DNA of 64,000 nt from Solirubrobacter taibaiensis. GTDB taxonomy: Bacteria; Actinomycetota; Thermoleophilia; Solirubrobacterales; Solirubrobacteraceae. A model generated the notes under the pieces. The model was not told where the DNA came from. It saw nothing but the letters and a program-made list of their open reading frames with translations, and searched no databases. The position numbers and the translations under genes are program-made. This document shows, piece after piece, positions 9,069 to 17,662 of this stretch; the stretch's first letter is position 1, and each line of letters opens with the position of its first letter. The DNA lies in NCBI GenBank assembly GCA_027587225.1, contig JAPDDQ010000015.1, positions 1 through 64,000 on the forward strand, given 5' to 3'.

Positions 9069-9477
9069 CGGCGAAGCCGCCCGAAGGAGCGGGCGCCGGC
9101 GCGGTCATCGTCTCGATCCGGCCGTAGAAGGCGCGGGCGACGCGGGTGGCGTGGTGTTTGGCGTAGCCGGCTCGCGGGCCCTCGAAGAGCTCGTCGACGG
9201 TGGTCGTCCACAGGACGAGCCAGCGCTCGAAGTGGCCGGCGCGGAGCGGCGACTTGTAGTGCAGTTGGGCGTGCGGGGCGAAGGCGCCGCCGCGGTAGGT
9301 CTGGGCGCCGAGCAGGATCGTCTCCCAGAAGGACGTGATATCCGGGACGTGGGCTTCGAGGTCCAGTTGGGCGATGTCGGTGAACAGGTAGCCGATCATC
9401 GGGTCGTCCATCGCGCGGCCGTAGAAGGCGCGGACGAGGCGCTCGACGTCCGCGTGGTTTTCGATGTCCTGCTTCAC
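9046..9477 (-). CDS. group III truncated haemoglobin
   Basis: 143 aa. The sequence VERLVRAFYGRAMDDPMIGYLFTDIAQLDLEAHVPDITSFWETILLGAQTYRGGAF followed by HFERWLVLWTTTVDELFEG is the two-over-two globin fold of the TrHb3 type; His82 in HFERWL is the proximal haem ligand. Members bind oxygen or nitric oxide. GTG 9477 is chosen because it overlaps the stop of the upstream SnoaL-like gene (GTGA), implying translational coupling. A longer start would read through that gene. The 3' end overlaps the convergent AbiEi-like gene by 23 bases. Confidence 0.88.
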   Translation of the reverse strand: MKQDIENHADVERLVRAFYGRAMDDPMIGYLFTDIAQLDLEAHVPDITSFWETILLGAQTYRGGAFAPHAQLHYKSPLRAGHFERWLVLWTTTVDELFEGPRAGYAKHHATRVARAFYGRIETMTAPAPAPSGGFAVTQHGPR

Positions 9478-9887
9478 GCTTCCATGTCGCCGAGGTCGGC
9501 AGCCTTCACCGACGTGGCGCGACCGCCAGAGACCTTCCAGGTCCACACGGAGGAACGACGCACGTCCAGGCCTTGGCGGCGGCCGGTGATGTGGCCCATC
9601 ACGATCACGGAGCCGGGGACGGCGCGGTAGTCCGTAGCGTGCAGGACGAGCTCATCCCAGAGGCGCTCGACGTCGGCGAAGTACTCGCGCAGGCCCTGGT
9701 GGCCGCGGTAGGGCTGGGTGCGGCCGGCGAGACGCGCGGTGCCCTCGAAATGCAGCTCGGCGTCGTCGGAGATGGCCGCGAGCATCGCGTCCAAATCGCG
9801 TCGTTCGAAGGCGTCGTAGAGGCCGCGGACGACCTCGATCTCCGTGACCAGACCGGCCGGGTTGCCGTAGTAGTCGGGGCGCGCCAC
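9474..9887 (-). CDS. SnoaL/NTF2-like fold protein
   Basis: 137 aa. EIEVVRGLYDAFERRDLDAMLAAISDDAELHFEG, a later YRGHQGLREYFADVERLWDELV, and beta strands ending VWTWKVSGGRATSVKAAD give the cone-shaped NTF2-like fold used by SnoaL-type cyclases, isomerases and many proteins of unknown activity. No catalytic set can be assigned. It is the first gene of a two-gene unit with the truncated globin, so the pair may act on the same oxidative or nitrosative stress; that is inference. Confidence 0.75.
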   Translation of the reverse strand: MARPDYYGNPAGLVTEIEVVRGLYDAFERRDLDAMLAAISDDAELHFEGTARLAGRTQPYRGHQGLREYFADVERLWDELVLHATDYRAVPGSVIVMGHITGRRQGLDVRRSSVWTWKVSGGRATSVKAADLGDMEA

Positions 9888-9945
9888 CGCCTAGAGCGTG
9901 ACATAGCCGGAGGCTCGACCCGTTCGGTCACCCCCGTGAGTGCAC

Positions 9946-9951
9946 TAGGGT
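9946..9951 (+). promoter_or_regulatory. -10 box of gnd
   Basis: TAGGGT lies ten bases before the gnd ATG (9962), so the transcript would have almost no leader. No clear -35 is visible. Confidence 0.4.
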
Positions 9952-9961
9952 GGCGCCCATC

Positions 9962-11383
9962 ATGAGCCAGATCGGAGTCACAGGGCTCGCCGTCATGGGG
10001 GCGAACCTCGCGCGCAACATCGCCAGCCGCGGTGTGCCCATCGCTGTACACAACCGCACCGCCGCGAAGATGAACGACTTCATCGCGGAGTTCGGTTCAG
10101 AAGGCGATTACACCGGGTCCGAGAGCCTGGAAGATTTCGTGCAGTCGCTCGAGCGGCCGCGCCGGATCATCGTCATGGTCAAGGCGGGCGCGCCCGTCGA
10201 CGGCGTGATCGAGGACCTCGTGCCGCTGCTCGACAAGGACGACATCATCATCGACGCGGGCAACTCCCACTACGTGGACACGCGCCGGCGCGAGCAGTAC
10301 CTGACCGAGAAGGGCCTGCGCTTCATCGGCACCGGCGTGTCCGGCGGCGAGGAGGGCGCGCTGAAGGGCCCGTCGATCATGCCGGGCGGCCCGCGCGAGG
10401 CCTACGGCGAGGTGGAGGAGATCTTCACCACGATCGCCGCGCAGGTCGACGGCGAGCCGTGCTGCGCGTACATCGGCGCCGACGGTGCCGGCCACTACGT
10501 GAAGATGGTCCACAACGGCATCGAGTACGCCGACATGCAGCTGATCGCGGAGGCCTACGACCTCCTGCGCTTCGGCATCGGCCTCGACGTGCCGACGATC
10601 AAGGGCATCTTCGACGACTGGAACACGGGCGACCTCGAGTCCTTCCTGATCGAGATCACCGCCACGGTGCTCGGCAAGACGGACGCGGAGACCGGCAAGC
10701 CGCTGGTGGACGTGATCGTCGACCAGGCCGAGCAGAAGGGCACCGGCCGCTGGACCGCCCAGGACGCGCTGGAGCTCGGCGTGCCGCTCACGGGCATCAC
10801 CGAGGCCGTGTTCGCGCGCTCGCTCTCGAACCTGCGCGACCAGCGCAAGGCCGCTTCGAGCTTCCTCGCCGGCCCTCAGCCGGGCGGGCTCTCCGAGTCC
10901 CTGGTGGACGACATCCGCGCCGCGCTCTACGCGTCGAAGGTCGTCGCCTACGCCCAGGGCTTCGAGCAGATGGCCGCGGCCGCCAAGACGTATGACTGGG
11001 ACCTCCAGATGGGCGAGCTGGCCAAGATCTGGCGCGGCGGCTGCATCATCCGCGCCCGCTTCTTGAACCGGATCACCGATTCTTACGCCGACAAGCCGGA
11101 CCTCGTGAACCTGCTGATGGCGCCGTACTTCCGCGACGCCGTCGCCGACGCCCAGGACGCCTGGCGCAAGGTCATCGTCTCAGCGGTCGAGCAGGGCATC
11201 GCCGTCCCGGCGTTCTCCAGCTCGCTCGCCTACTACGACGGCTACCGCCGCGAACGCGGCCCCGCGAACCTCATCCAGGGCCAGCGCGACTTCTTCGGCG
11301 CCCACACCTACCGCCGCGTGGACAAGGAAGGCTCCTTCCACACACGCTGGTCGCAGGACGGCACCGAGGTCAAGACCGACTAG
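9962..11383 (+). CDS. gnd: 6-phosphogluconate dehydrogenase, decarboxylating
   Basis: 473 aa, full length for the long (homodimeric) Gnd class. It oxidatively decarboxylates 6-phosphogluconate to ribulose 5-phosphate in the oxidative pentose phosphate pathway, making NADPH. Visible motifs are GLAVMGANLARN (dinucleotide fold), GNSHYVDTRRRE, GTGVSGGEEGALKGPSIMPGG, KMVHNGIEYADMQLIAEAYDLL (catalytic Lys and Asn), QKGTGRWTAQDALELGVPL and WRGGCIIRARFL. ATG 9962 begins the conserved protein; four further in-frame codons upstream add nothing recognisable. The yaaA GTG shares a base with its stop. Confidence 0.95.
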   Translation: MSQIGVTGLAVMGANLARNIASRGVPIAVHNRTAAKMNDFIAEFGSEGDYTGSESLEDFVQSLERPRRIIVMVKAGAPVDGVIEDLVPLLDKDDIIIDAGNSHYVDTRRREQYLTEKGLRFIGTGVSGGEEGALKGPSIMPGGPREAYGEVEEIFTTIAAQVDGEPCCAYIGADGAGHYVKMVHNGIEYADMQLIAEAYDLLRFGIGLDVPTIKGIFDDWNTGDLESFLIEITATVLGKTDAETGKPLVDVIVDQAEQKGTGRWTAQDALELGVPLTGITEAVFARSLSNLRDQRKAASSFLAGPQPGGLSESLVDDIRAALYASKVVAYAQGFEQMAAAAKTYDWDLQMGELAKIWRGGCIIRARFLNRITDSYADKPDLVNLLMAPYFRDAVADAQDAWRKVIVSAVEQGIAVPAFSSSLAYYDGYRRERGPANLIQGQRDFFGAHTYRRVDKEGSFHTRWSQDGTEVKTD

Positions 11384-12093
11384 TGCTGATCCTCCTGCCT
11401 CCGTCGGAGGGCAAGACTGCGCCCTCCGACGGCGAGCCGGTGGATATCGCCACGCTGCCCTTCCCGGGTCTGAACAAGACCCGGGAACGCCTGCTGGACG
11501 TGCTGTCCCGGCTGACGTTCCCGAACGCCCTCAAGTACCTCGACATCGGCCCGGGGCTGGAGGAGGAGGCGCGGCGCAACCTCACGCTCCGCGAGGCACC
11601 CGCCGCGCCCGCGCACGAGGTCTACACCGGCGTGCTCTACGAGCACCTCGGCCTCGGCTCCTTCGACAACGCCGACCACGTCCTGATCGCGAGCGCGCTG
11701 TGGGGCTTCGTCCGCCCCGGCGACCGCATCCCCGCCTACCGGCTCTCGATGGGGGCCACGCTCCCGCGCATCCCGTCGCTCCCCGCGCTCTGGCGCGACC
11801 CGATCCGCAAGGCCCTGCCCGACGAGGGCCTGATCGTCGACATGCGCTCCGGCGCCTACACCGCGGCCTGGAAGCCCAAGCACGCCACGGTCGTCGGCGT
11901 CCGCGCGTTCCAGGACGGCAAGACGATCAGCCACATGGTCAAGGCCACGCGCGGCGACGTCGCGCGCATCCTGCTCAAGGGCGACCCGGTCGAGACGCCC
12001 GAGGACGTCGCCTCCGCCGTGCGCGCCGCCGGCCACACCGTCGAGTTGTCCGGCAGCGGACGCTCGTGGACGGTGGATGTGCTCAAGGCCTGA
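11383..12093 (+). CDS. yaaA: YaaA-family peroxide-stress protein (UPF0246)
   Basis: 236 aa. Starts MLILLPPSEGKTAP, the diagnostic YaaA N-terminus, and keeps YTGVLYEHL, ASALWGFVRPGDRIPAYRLSMGATLP, LIVDMRSGAY and KATRGDVARILL. In E. coli YaaA lowers intracellular iron and protects DNA during hydrogen peroxide stress, and a DNA-binding activity is reported. Here it directly follows gnd with a one-base stop/start overlap (TAGTG), which would couple NADPH supply to oxidative-stress defence; this link is inferred. Confidence 0.92.
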   Translation: MLILLPPSEGKTAPSDGEPVDIATLPFPGLNKTRERLLDVLSRLTFPNALKYLDIGPGLEEEARRNLTLREAPAAPAHEVYTGVLYEHLGLGSFDNADHVLIASALWGFVRPGDRIPAYRLSMGATLPRIPSLPALWRDPIRKALPDEGLIVDMRSGAYTAAWKPKHATVVGVRAFQDGKTISHMVKATRGDVARILLKGDPVETPEDVASAVRAAGHTVELSGSGRSWTVDVLKA

Positions 12094-12200
12094 TCGGACC
12101 AGGCCGATAACAGGGGTGTCAGACAGAGACGGCACCACGAGGGCTGAGACCTCTTAATTGATGTCCCCCGACCATTATCCGCCCGAACTTCTGATGGCCG

Positions 12201-12224
12201 AAACCCGCCCCCTGTGGCGGGTTT
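12201..12224. terminator. bidirectional terminator hairpin
   Basis: Perfect nine-base stem AAACCCGCC/GGCGGGTTT with a six-base loop, flanked by A and T runs. It lies in the gap between the convergent yaaA and DNA ligase genes and could serve both. The 107 bases between yaaA and the hairpin hold no gene. Confidence 0.75.
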
Positions 12225-12230
12225 CCGCGT

Positions 12231-13127
12231 TTAAGGGGCTTCTTCGCGGACGACCTTCAACGGATCCTTGTCCTCGCGCAGCCCGAGGTAGCGCGGGTGG
12301 CGGAGCCGGCCGTCGTTGGTCCATTCCGCGAAGCCGCACTGGGCGACCAACGACGGCTCGATCCAGGTGACGTCGCGGAAGCGCGGCGCGTCGTAGAACG
12401 GAGCGTCCGAACGCTCCAAGGGTCGCATCAGCCCCGCCAGGCGCTCCAGCTCGGCACGATCGAAGCCCGTGCCGACCTTGCCCGCGTAGTGCAGCTTCGA
12501 GCCCTCGTAGACGCCGACGAGCAGCGCGCCGAACTCCACGCGCGAGCCCTTGGGCGGCGTGAACCCGCCGACGACCATCTCCTGGCCGTGCTCACACTTG
12601 AACTTGAGCCAGTCGCGGGAGCGCTTGTCGGTGTAGACGGAGTCCGCGCGCTTGGCGATCACGCCTTCCCAGCCGCTGGAGCACGCCTCGGCGAACATCG
12701 CCTCGCCGGCCTCGTTGCGGTACTCGGTGAGCCGCAGCGGGTCGTCCCAGCGCAACGCGTCTCGCAGCAGCGCCTTGCGCTCGCGCAACGGCAGGCCGCG
12801 CACGTCTTCGCCGTCCAGCCACTGCACGTCGAAGACGTAGAAGTAGAACGGTCCGGAGTGATCCTGGAACTTGCCGGACGCGGACACGACCTCGCCGTCC
12901 ACGGCGAACCGCCCGCGCGACTGCCCGTCCAGCGCGTCGGCGATCAACGGGTAGCGCCCGTTCAGCGACAGGTCGTTGCGCGAGAGCATCCGCGTCGCGC
13001 CACCGTCGCGGATGGCGACGCAGCGGATGCCGTCCAGCTTGCGCTCGAAGATCCACTCCGGGTCGGAGAAGCGCTCGTCGGTCAACACCGCCTTCATCGC
13101 GCCTGACGTCTTGGGTGCCGCGCTCAC
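12231..13127 (-). CDS. ATP-dependent DNA ligase (LigD/LigC-type ligase domain)
   Basis: 298 aa, a stand-alone nucleotidyltransferase plus OB-fold ligase like the ligase domain of LigD or the mycobacterial LigC. Motif I is ERKLDGIR with adenylated Lys30. Motif III-like FYFYVFDVQWLDGEDV, motif IV WEGVIAKRADSVY, motif V SRDWLKFKC and the OB-fold EMVVGGFTPPKGSRVEFGALLVGVYEG follow. It seals nicks in DNA, probably in repair or end joining. No Ku or polymerase/primase gene is adjacent. Confidence 0.9.
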   Translation of the reverse strand: MSAAPKTSGAMKAVLTDERFSDPEWIFERKLDGIRCVAIRDGGATRMLSRNDLSLNGRYPLIADALDGQSRGRFAVDGEVVSASGKFQDHSGPFYFYVFDVQWLDGEDVRGLPLRERKALLRDALRWDDPLRLTEYRNEAGEAMFAEACSSGWEGVIAKRADSVYTDKRSRDWLKFKCEHGQEMVVGGFTPPKGSRVEFGALLVGVYEGSKLHYAGKVGTGFDRAELERLAGLMRPLERSDAPFYDAPRFRDVTWIEPSLVAQCGFAEWTNDGRLRHPRYLGLREDKDPLKVVREEAP

Positions 13128-13138
13128 GCGGCGAAGTA

Positions 13139-15193
13139 TTACGCCACCACGAAGCGCCCGACGAGCGCGTCGAGATCGGCCGCCGTCTGCGACAGCCCCG
13201 CGGCCGACGCGGCGATCTCCTGCGCCGAGGCGCCGGTCTCCTGGGTGGAGGCGGACACCTGCTCGGCGGACGCGGAGGATTCCTCGGCCACGGCCGCGAC
13301 GTCGTCGACCTCGCGCTCGGCCCGCTCGGCCTCGGCGGCGATCTGGGTCACGGCCGCGGAGATCTCCGCCACCCGGGCCGTCATCTCCTCGACGGTCTCC
13401 GCGATGGCCTCGAACGCCACCCGGGTGGAGGCGACGGTGGCCACGCCCTCCTCGGTCTCGCGCCGGCTGTCGGCCACGACGTTGACGACCCGCCCGGTCT
13501 CGGCCTGGATCTCGCGCACGAGCACGGCGATCTGCTGCGCCGCGCCCTGGGACTCCTCCGCGAGCTTGCGCACCTCGTCGGCGACGACGGCGAACCCGCG
13601 CCCGGCCTCGCCCGCACGGGCGGCCTCGATCGCGGCGTTGAGCGCCAGCAGGTTGGTCTGCTCGGCGATCGCGGTGATCGTGTCGACGATCCCGCCGATC
13701 TTGGCCGAGCGGGCCGAGAGGTCCTCGATCGCGGCGCCGACGGCGGACGACGAAGCGGCGATCCGCTCGATCGACGCGCTCGCGCCCGCGGCGGTCGCGG
13801 CGCCCTCGCCGGCGGCGCGGCGGACGCTCTCGGCGGCCTCCGATGTCGCCAGCGCGGTCACTGCGCTCGCGGAGGCGGCGCGCGCCGCCTCCTGCACGGC
13901 TGTGCGCGTGGACTCGACGAGCTTCACCTGACGCTCCGCGCCCTGGGCCACGTCGTTCACCGCGGACGCGATGTCACCCACCGCGCGCCCGGCATCCTGC
14001 GACGTCGCCGCCATCTGCTGGGAAGCGGCAGAGACGGTGCCGGCGTTCAGCGACACCGTCCCGATCAGCTCGGCCAGCGATTCGCGCATCGCGTTGTAGG
14101 CGACGATCGACCCGACGGTGCTCTCGCGGATCGCGTTGACCGCGACCGCCACCTCGCCGAGCTCGTCGCGCGAGATGTCGGTGATCAGCGGCGTGGCGGG
14201 CGTGACCTGGACGGTCAGGTCGCCGTCCGTCATCCGCTGCAGCGCGTTGGAGAGGTCGGTCGAGCAGTTGTCGCGCAGCGACGAGAGCCGGTCGGAGATG
14301 TCCCGCACGCCGCGGCGCGTGGAGACGAAGAAGCCGATGAACAGGAACAGGGCGACGAGCGCTCCGAGCAGCACCAGCAGCGCCACCCGCAGGCGCGCCG
14401 CCGCGAACTTGTCGATCCGCGTGACGAGCAGCGCGTCCAACGCCGGTGTGGCGGCGTGCGCGAGCGCCTGCAGGTCACGACCGCCGGCGAGCGCCTGTAG
14501 CGCCGGCTCGAGCTCCGGGTCCGCCGTCTCGGTGAACGACGTCTTGAAGCCGGTGCGCATCGCGGCGATCGTCCCCGCCAGCGAGTTCTCGGCCGCCGCC
14601 AGCGCGATCCGGTCGTCCATGCTCTCCGCGACCGTCTGCAGGTCGTTCACGCGCCCCGTGCCGTCGGCGATCGCCGGCAGCTTCGTGATCAGCGCGTCCA
14701 TGACGTAGTAGGAGTCGAGGTCGGGATCGAGGATGAGCTTGGAGCCGTCGCCGGCCTTGATCACGAGTCCGAGCGTCGACGTGACCGCCTCCTCGTACGC
14801 CTCGTAGGCGGCGCGACCGGGCGCGGGTTTGGACCCGACGGCCTCCAGCACCGCGGCGCGGGTCTCCTTCCACGCCGCGTCCACGCCGATGACGGCACCG
14901 TCCGCCTTGTCCACGGCGGCCACCGCGCGTTCCACGGCCTGCACCGGCACGTCCTCGCCGCGCACGGCCGCCGAGCGGGCGGCCACGACCGTCAGCACGA
15001 GGTCATTCGCGGGCGCGACGAACGCCACGCCGGCCCGTTCGCTCTCGGCGAACGCGATCGTCTCACCCTGCACGTTCCAGTACGAGTAGAGGGCGAAGAT
15101 GGCGGGAGCAAGCAGCACGAAGCCGAGCAAGAGGAACTTGCGGGCGTACGTGAGGCGCGCCATCAAAGCCGCCGCGGCGTTGAACGGGTTCAT
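13139..15193 (-). CDS. methyl-accepting chemotaxis protein
   Basis: 684 aa. An N-terminal membrane helix ([19 protein letters not shown]) is followed by a periplasmic helical sensor of roughly 230 residues, a second helix ([21 protein letters not shown]), a HAMP linker and the long cytoplasmic coiled coil. The coiled-coil tip reads [40 protein letters not shown], the CheW/CheA contact region of all MCPs. There is no C-terminal NWETF pentapeptide. ATG 15193 is preferred for its AGGG at the right spacing; an ATG seven codons upstream is possible. No other chemotaxis gene lies in the window. Confidence 0.93.
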   Translation of the reverse strand: MNPFNAAAALMARLTYARKFLLLGFVLLAPAIFALYSYWNVQGETIAFAESERAGVAFVAPANDLVLTVVAARSAAVRGEDVPVQAVERAVAAVDKADGAVIGVDAAWKETRAAVLEAVGSKPAPGRAAYEAYEEAVTSTLGLVIKAGDGSKLILDPDLDSYYVMDALITKLPAIADGTGRVNDLQTVAESMDDRIALAAAENSLAGTIAAMRTGFKTSFTETADPELEPALQALAGGRDLQALAHAATPALDALLVTRIDKFAAARLRVALLVLLGALVALFLFIGFFVSTRRGVRDISDRLSSLRDNCSTDLSNALQRMTDGDLTVQVTPATPLITDISRDELGEVAVAVNAIRESTVGSIVAYNAMRESLAELIGTVSLNAGTVSAASQQMAATSQDAGRAVGDIASAVNDVAQGAERQVKLVESTRTAVQEAARAASASAVTALATSEAAESVRRAAGEGAATAAGASASIERIAASSSAVGAAIEDLSARSAKIGGIVDTITAIAEQTNLLALNAAIEAARAGEAGRGFAVVADEVRKLAEESQGAAQQIAVLVREIQAETGRVVNVVADSRRETEEGVATVASTRVAFEAIAETVEEMTARVAEISAAVTQIAAEAERAEREVDDVAAVAEESSASAEQVSASTQETGASAQEIAASAAGLSQTAADLDALVGRFVVA

Positions 15194-15223
15194 CGTGAAC
15201 CCTGTTGTCGGCATTTCCCCTGA

Positions 15224-15763
15224 CTAATTGAGCGGCGTGTCGTCCGATCGGACAACACGCAGCCCGTCCATCAGCACCCGCAGCATCCGCCGGGCGCGCT
15301 CGGCGTCGGTGACCTGCCACACGGCATTCAGCATTCCGCGCACGTCGTCGGTGTCCACGTCCGCGCGCAATACGCCGGCGTCGACGCCCGCGGCGCGGAG
15401 CGTCTCGACCGCCCCGCGGACCTTGCCCGACTGCGCGACCTTGAAGTCCGCGTCGAGCGCGGCCGCCATCCCGCGCTTGGTCGCCGTGTAGTCGATGAAG
15501 CGGTCCATCCAGCGCTCCAGCGCGACGTCTGGCGGGTGCTCGGCCAGCAGCACGTCGGCCGTGGCTCGCAGGTCCTCGACCTCCGCCTCGTAGGCGGCCG
15601 CGACGAGCTCGTCGCGCGTGGGGAAGTGGCGGTAGAGCGTCCCGATCCCGACGCCCGCGCGCTTGGCGATCGCCTCCAGCGACGCCGCGGATCCGCGCAG
15701 CGCGAATTCCTCCGCGGCGGCGGTCAAGAGCTTCTCGCGATTACGGGCCGCGTCACTTCGCAT
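15224..15763 (-). CDS. TetR family repressor
   Basis: 179 aa from ATG 15763. The helix-turn-helix is NREKLLTAAAEEFALRGSAASLEAIAKRAGVGIGTLYRHFPTRDELVAAAYEAE, classic TetR. The ligand domain (ALERWMDRFIDYTATKRGMAAAL and onward) resembles repressors next to SDR genes. The nearest start 13 codons upstream would put operator 1 inside the gene, so ATG 15763 is preferred. It is divergent from two SDR genes, with two matching dyads between them, so it very probably represses that operon and itself. Confidence 0.88.
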   Translation of the reverse strand: MRSDAARNREKLLTAAAEEFALRGSAASLEAIAKRAGVGIGTLYRHFPTRDELVAAAYEAEVEDLRATADVLLAEHPPDVALERWMDRFIDYTATKRGMAAALDADFKVAQSGKVRGAVETLRAAGVDAGVLRADVDTDDVRGMLNAVWQVTDAERARRMLRVLMDGLRVVRSDDTPLN

Positions 15764-15768
15764 TGAAC

Positions 15769-15783
15769 CGGAGGCATCCTCCG
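15769..15783. promoter_or_regulatory. TetR operator 1
   Basis: CGGAGG-cat-CCTCCG dyad. It lies within the spacer of a rightward promoter TTGAAC (15763-15768) / TAAGCT (15785-15790), spacing 16. The same half-sites recur in operator 2, centred 35 bases away. Confidence 0.7.
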
Positions 15784-15800
15784 CTAAGCTGGTCGAGGAC

Positions 15801-15821
15801 AACCGGAGGAATCCTCCGGTT
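15801..15821. promoter_or_regulatory. TetR operator 2
   Basis: Perfect 21-base palindrome AACCGGAGGA-a-TCCTCCGGTT. It shares CGGAGG-N3-CCTCCG with operator 1 and covers the start region of the rightward transcript, just before the SDR Shine-Dalgarno sequence GGAGG (15831-15835). Confidence 0.78.
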
Positions 15822-15841
15822 CACAGTTTAGGAGGCACGAA

Positions 15842-16684
15842 ATGTCGAAGGTCTGGTTCATCACCGGAACGTCGAAGGGCTTTGGCCGCATCTGGGCGGA
15901 GGCTGCCCTCGAGCGCGGCGACCGCGTCGTCGCCACCGCCCGCAACGCGTCCACGCTCACCGACCTCGTCGAGCGCTACGGCGACAACGTGCTGGCGCTC
16001 AAGCTCGACGTCACCGACAAGCCCGCGGTCGAGGCCGCGATCACCCGCGCCCACGAGCACTTCGGGCGGCTGGACGTGGTCGTCAACAACGCCGGCTACG
16101 GCCTGTTCGGGATGGTCGAGGAGGTCAGCGAGGCCGACGCCCGCGCGCAGCTGGAGACGAACCTGTTCGGCGCGCTGTGGGTCACCCAGGCGGCGCTCCC
16201 GATCATGCGTGAGCAGCGCTCGGGCCACATCATCCAGGTGTCCTCGATCGGCGGCGTGAACGCGTTCCCGATGGTCGGGCTCTACCACGCGTCCAAGTGG
16301 GGGCTCGAGGGCATGAGCCAGGCGCTGGCGCAGGAGGTCGCGGGCTTCGGGATCCACGTCACGCTCGTGGAGCCGACCGGCTTCTCGACCGACTGGTCCG
16401 GCCCGTCCTCCGTGCAGTCCGAGCAGAACCCGGCCTACGCCGAGTTCCGCGAACAGGTGCAGGAGATGCGCAAGCAGCGTCTCGGCACGCCGGGCGACCC
16501 GGAGGCCACCGGCCCCGCGATCCTGAAGGTCGTCGACGCGGATGAGCCGCCGCTGCGCGTGTTCTTCGGCGTCGGCCTGCTCGATCAGATCAAGGGCGAG
16601 TACGGCAAGCGGATCGAGAACTGGGAGCGGTGGGACGACGTCGCGGTCGCCTCGCACGGGCTCAAGGAGGAGGCGGCCAAGTGA
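15842..16684 (+). CDS. SDR family oxidoreductase (classical type)
   Basis: 280 aa. The nucleotide-binding motif is TGTSKGFG near residue 8, then NNAG (VVVNNAGYGLFG), the catalytic Ser in IIQVSSIGG, and YHASK as the Tyr-Lys pair. The longer C-terminus (TGPAILKVVDADEPPLRVFFG) is typical of classical SDRs annotated as short-chain dehydrogenases of unknown substrate. It has an excellent Shine-Dalgarno GGAGG six bases before ATG 15842 and follows the TetR double operator, so it is probably induced by the TetR ligand. Its stop overlaps the next SDR's GTG. Confidence 0.9.
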   Translation: MSKVWFITGTSKGFGRIWAEAALERGDRVVATARNASTLTDLVERYGDNVLALKLDVTDKPAVEAAITRAHEHFGRLDVVVNNAGYGLFGMVEEVSEADARAQLETNLFGALWVTQAALPIMREQRSGHIIQVSSIGGVNAFPMVGLYHASKWGLEGMSQALAQEVAGFGIHVTLVEPTGFSTDWSGPSSVQSEQNPAYAEFREQVQEMRKQRLGTPGDPEATGPAILKVVDADEPPLRVFFGVGLLDQIKGEYGKRIENWERWDDVAVASHGLKEEAAK

Positions 16685-17586
16685 GCTTCGGATTCGCGTC
16701 CACCGCGGACGAGGTCGTCGCCGGGATCGACCTGAGCGGCAAGCGCGCGGTCGTCACGGGCGGCGCGTCCGGCATCGGCATCCCCACGGCGCGCGCCCTC
16801 GCGAGCGCCGGCGCCGAGGTGACGCTCGCCGTCCGCAACACGGATGCCGCGCAGCCGTTCGCGACCGAGATCGGCGCCGACGTGCGCCGGCTGGACCTCG
16901 CCGACCTCGCGTCGGTGGAGGCCTTCGCCCGCGACTGGGACGGCCCGCTGCACCTGCTGATCAACAACGCCGGGATCATGGCCACGCCCGAGTTGCGGCT
17001 GAGCCCCGAGGGGTTCGAGCTGCAGTTCGCGACCAACCACTTGGGGCACTTCGCGCTGGCGGTCGGGCTGCACCGCGCGCTCGCACAGGACGGCGCCCGC
17101 ATCGTCAGCGTCTCCTCGCGCGCGCACCTGCGCTCGCCCGTGGTCTTCGACGACGTCAACTTCGCCTTCCGCGACTACCAGCCGTTCCTGGGCTACGGTC
17201 AGTCGAAGACCGCGAACGTGCTGTTCGCCGTCGGCGCCAGCCGGCGCTGGGCGGGCGACGGGATCTACGCCAACGCGCTGATGCCGGGTGGCATCGCCAC
17301 GAACCTGCAGCGCCACATGGACCCGGACTACATCGACCGCGTCGTGGCCGCGGGCGAGATCCAGCTCAAGACGCCCGAGCAGGGCGCAGCGACCTCGATC
17401 TACGTCGCCACCGCCCCGGAGCTGGAAGGCGTCGGCGGTCGCTACTACGAGGACTGCGGCGAGTCCCCGGTGGTCGATCGGCGCGAGAATCAGGGCGTCG
17501 CGCGCTACGCGCTGGACCCCGAGAACGCCGACCGGCTCTGGGAGCTCTCCGAGCGCGCGGTCGGGCGCCACGTCACGGTGGGATAA
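16681..17586 (+). CDS. SDR family oxidoreductase (retinol-dehydrogenase-like/WWOX-like)
   Basis: 301 aa from GTG 16681, which overlaps the upstream SDR stop (GTGA). It contains VVTGGASGIGIPTARALASAG for cofactor binding, LLINNAGIMATPE, ATNHLGHFAL, the catalytic Ser in IVSVSSRAH, and YGQSK as the Tyr-Lys pair. NHLGHF and the overall order match the retinol dehydrogenase-like SDR branch. It is the second gene of the TetR-regulated operon. Two SDRs in one inducible unit suggest sequential reduction or detoxification of a carbonyl compound, which is inference. Confidence 0.88.
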   Translation: MSFGFASTADEVVAGIDLSGKRAVVTGGASGIGIPTARALASAGAEVTLAVRNTDAAQPFATEIGADVRRLDLADLASVEAFARDWDGPLHLLINNAGIMATPELRLSPEGFELQFATNHLGHFALAVGLHRALAQDGARIVSVSSRAHLRSPVVFDDVNFAFRDYQPFLGYGQSKTANVLFAVGASRRWAGDGIYANALMPGGIATNLQRHMDPDYIDRVVAAGEIQLKTPEQGAATSIYVATAPELEGVGGRYYEDCGESPVVDRRENQGVARYALDPENADRLWELSERAVGRHVTVG

Positions 17587-17593
17587 GGATCAC

Positions 17594-17628
17594 CCCGCCG
17601 GGTGATGTCTGATTCGTCGCCCGGCGGG
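17594..17628. terminator. stem-loop between convergent genes
   Basis: Nine-base perfect stem CCCGCCGGG/CCCGGCGGG with a 17-base loop, just after the second SDR stop. It lacks a T-tract, so it is either a weak terminator or an RNA-stabilising end structure. Confidence 0.45.
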
Positions 17629-17662
17629 CACACTTGATCTATGCCCTGCATCGTGAAGCTCA

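Noticed and set aside
12140..12175. GGGCTGAGACC resembling the TPP riboswitch core
   Set aside because: The second TPP core is missing and no biosynthetic gene follows.
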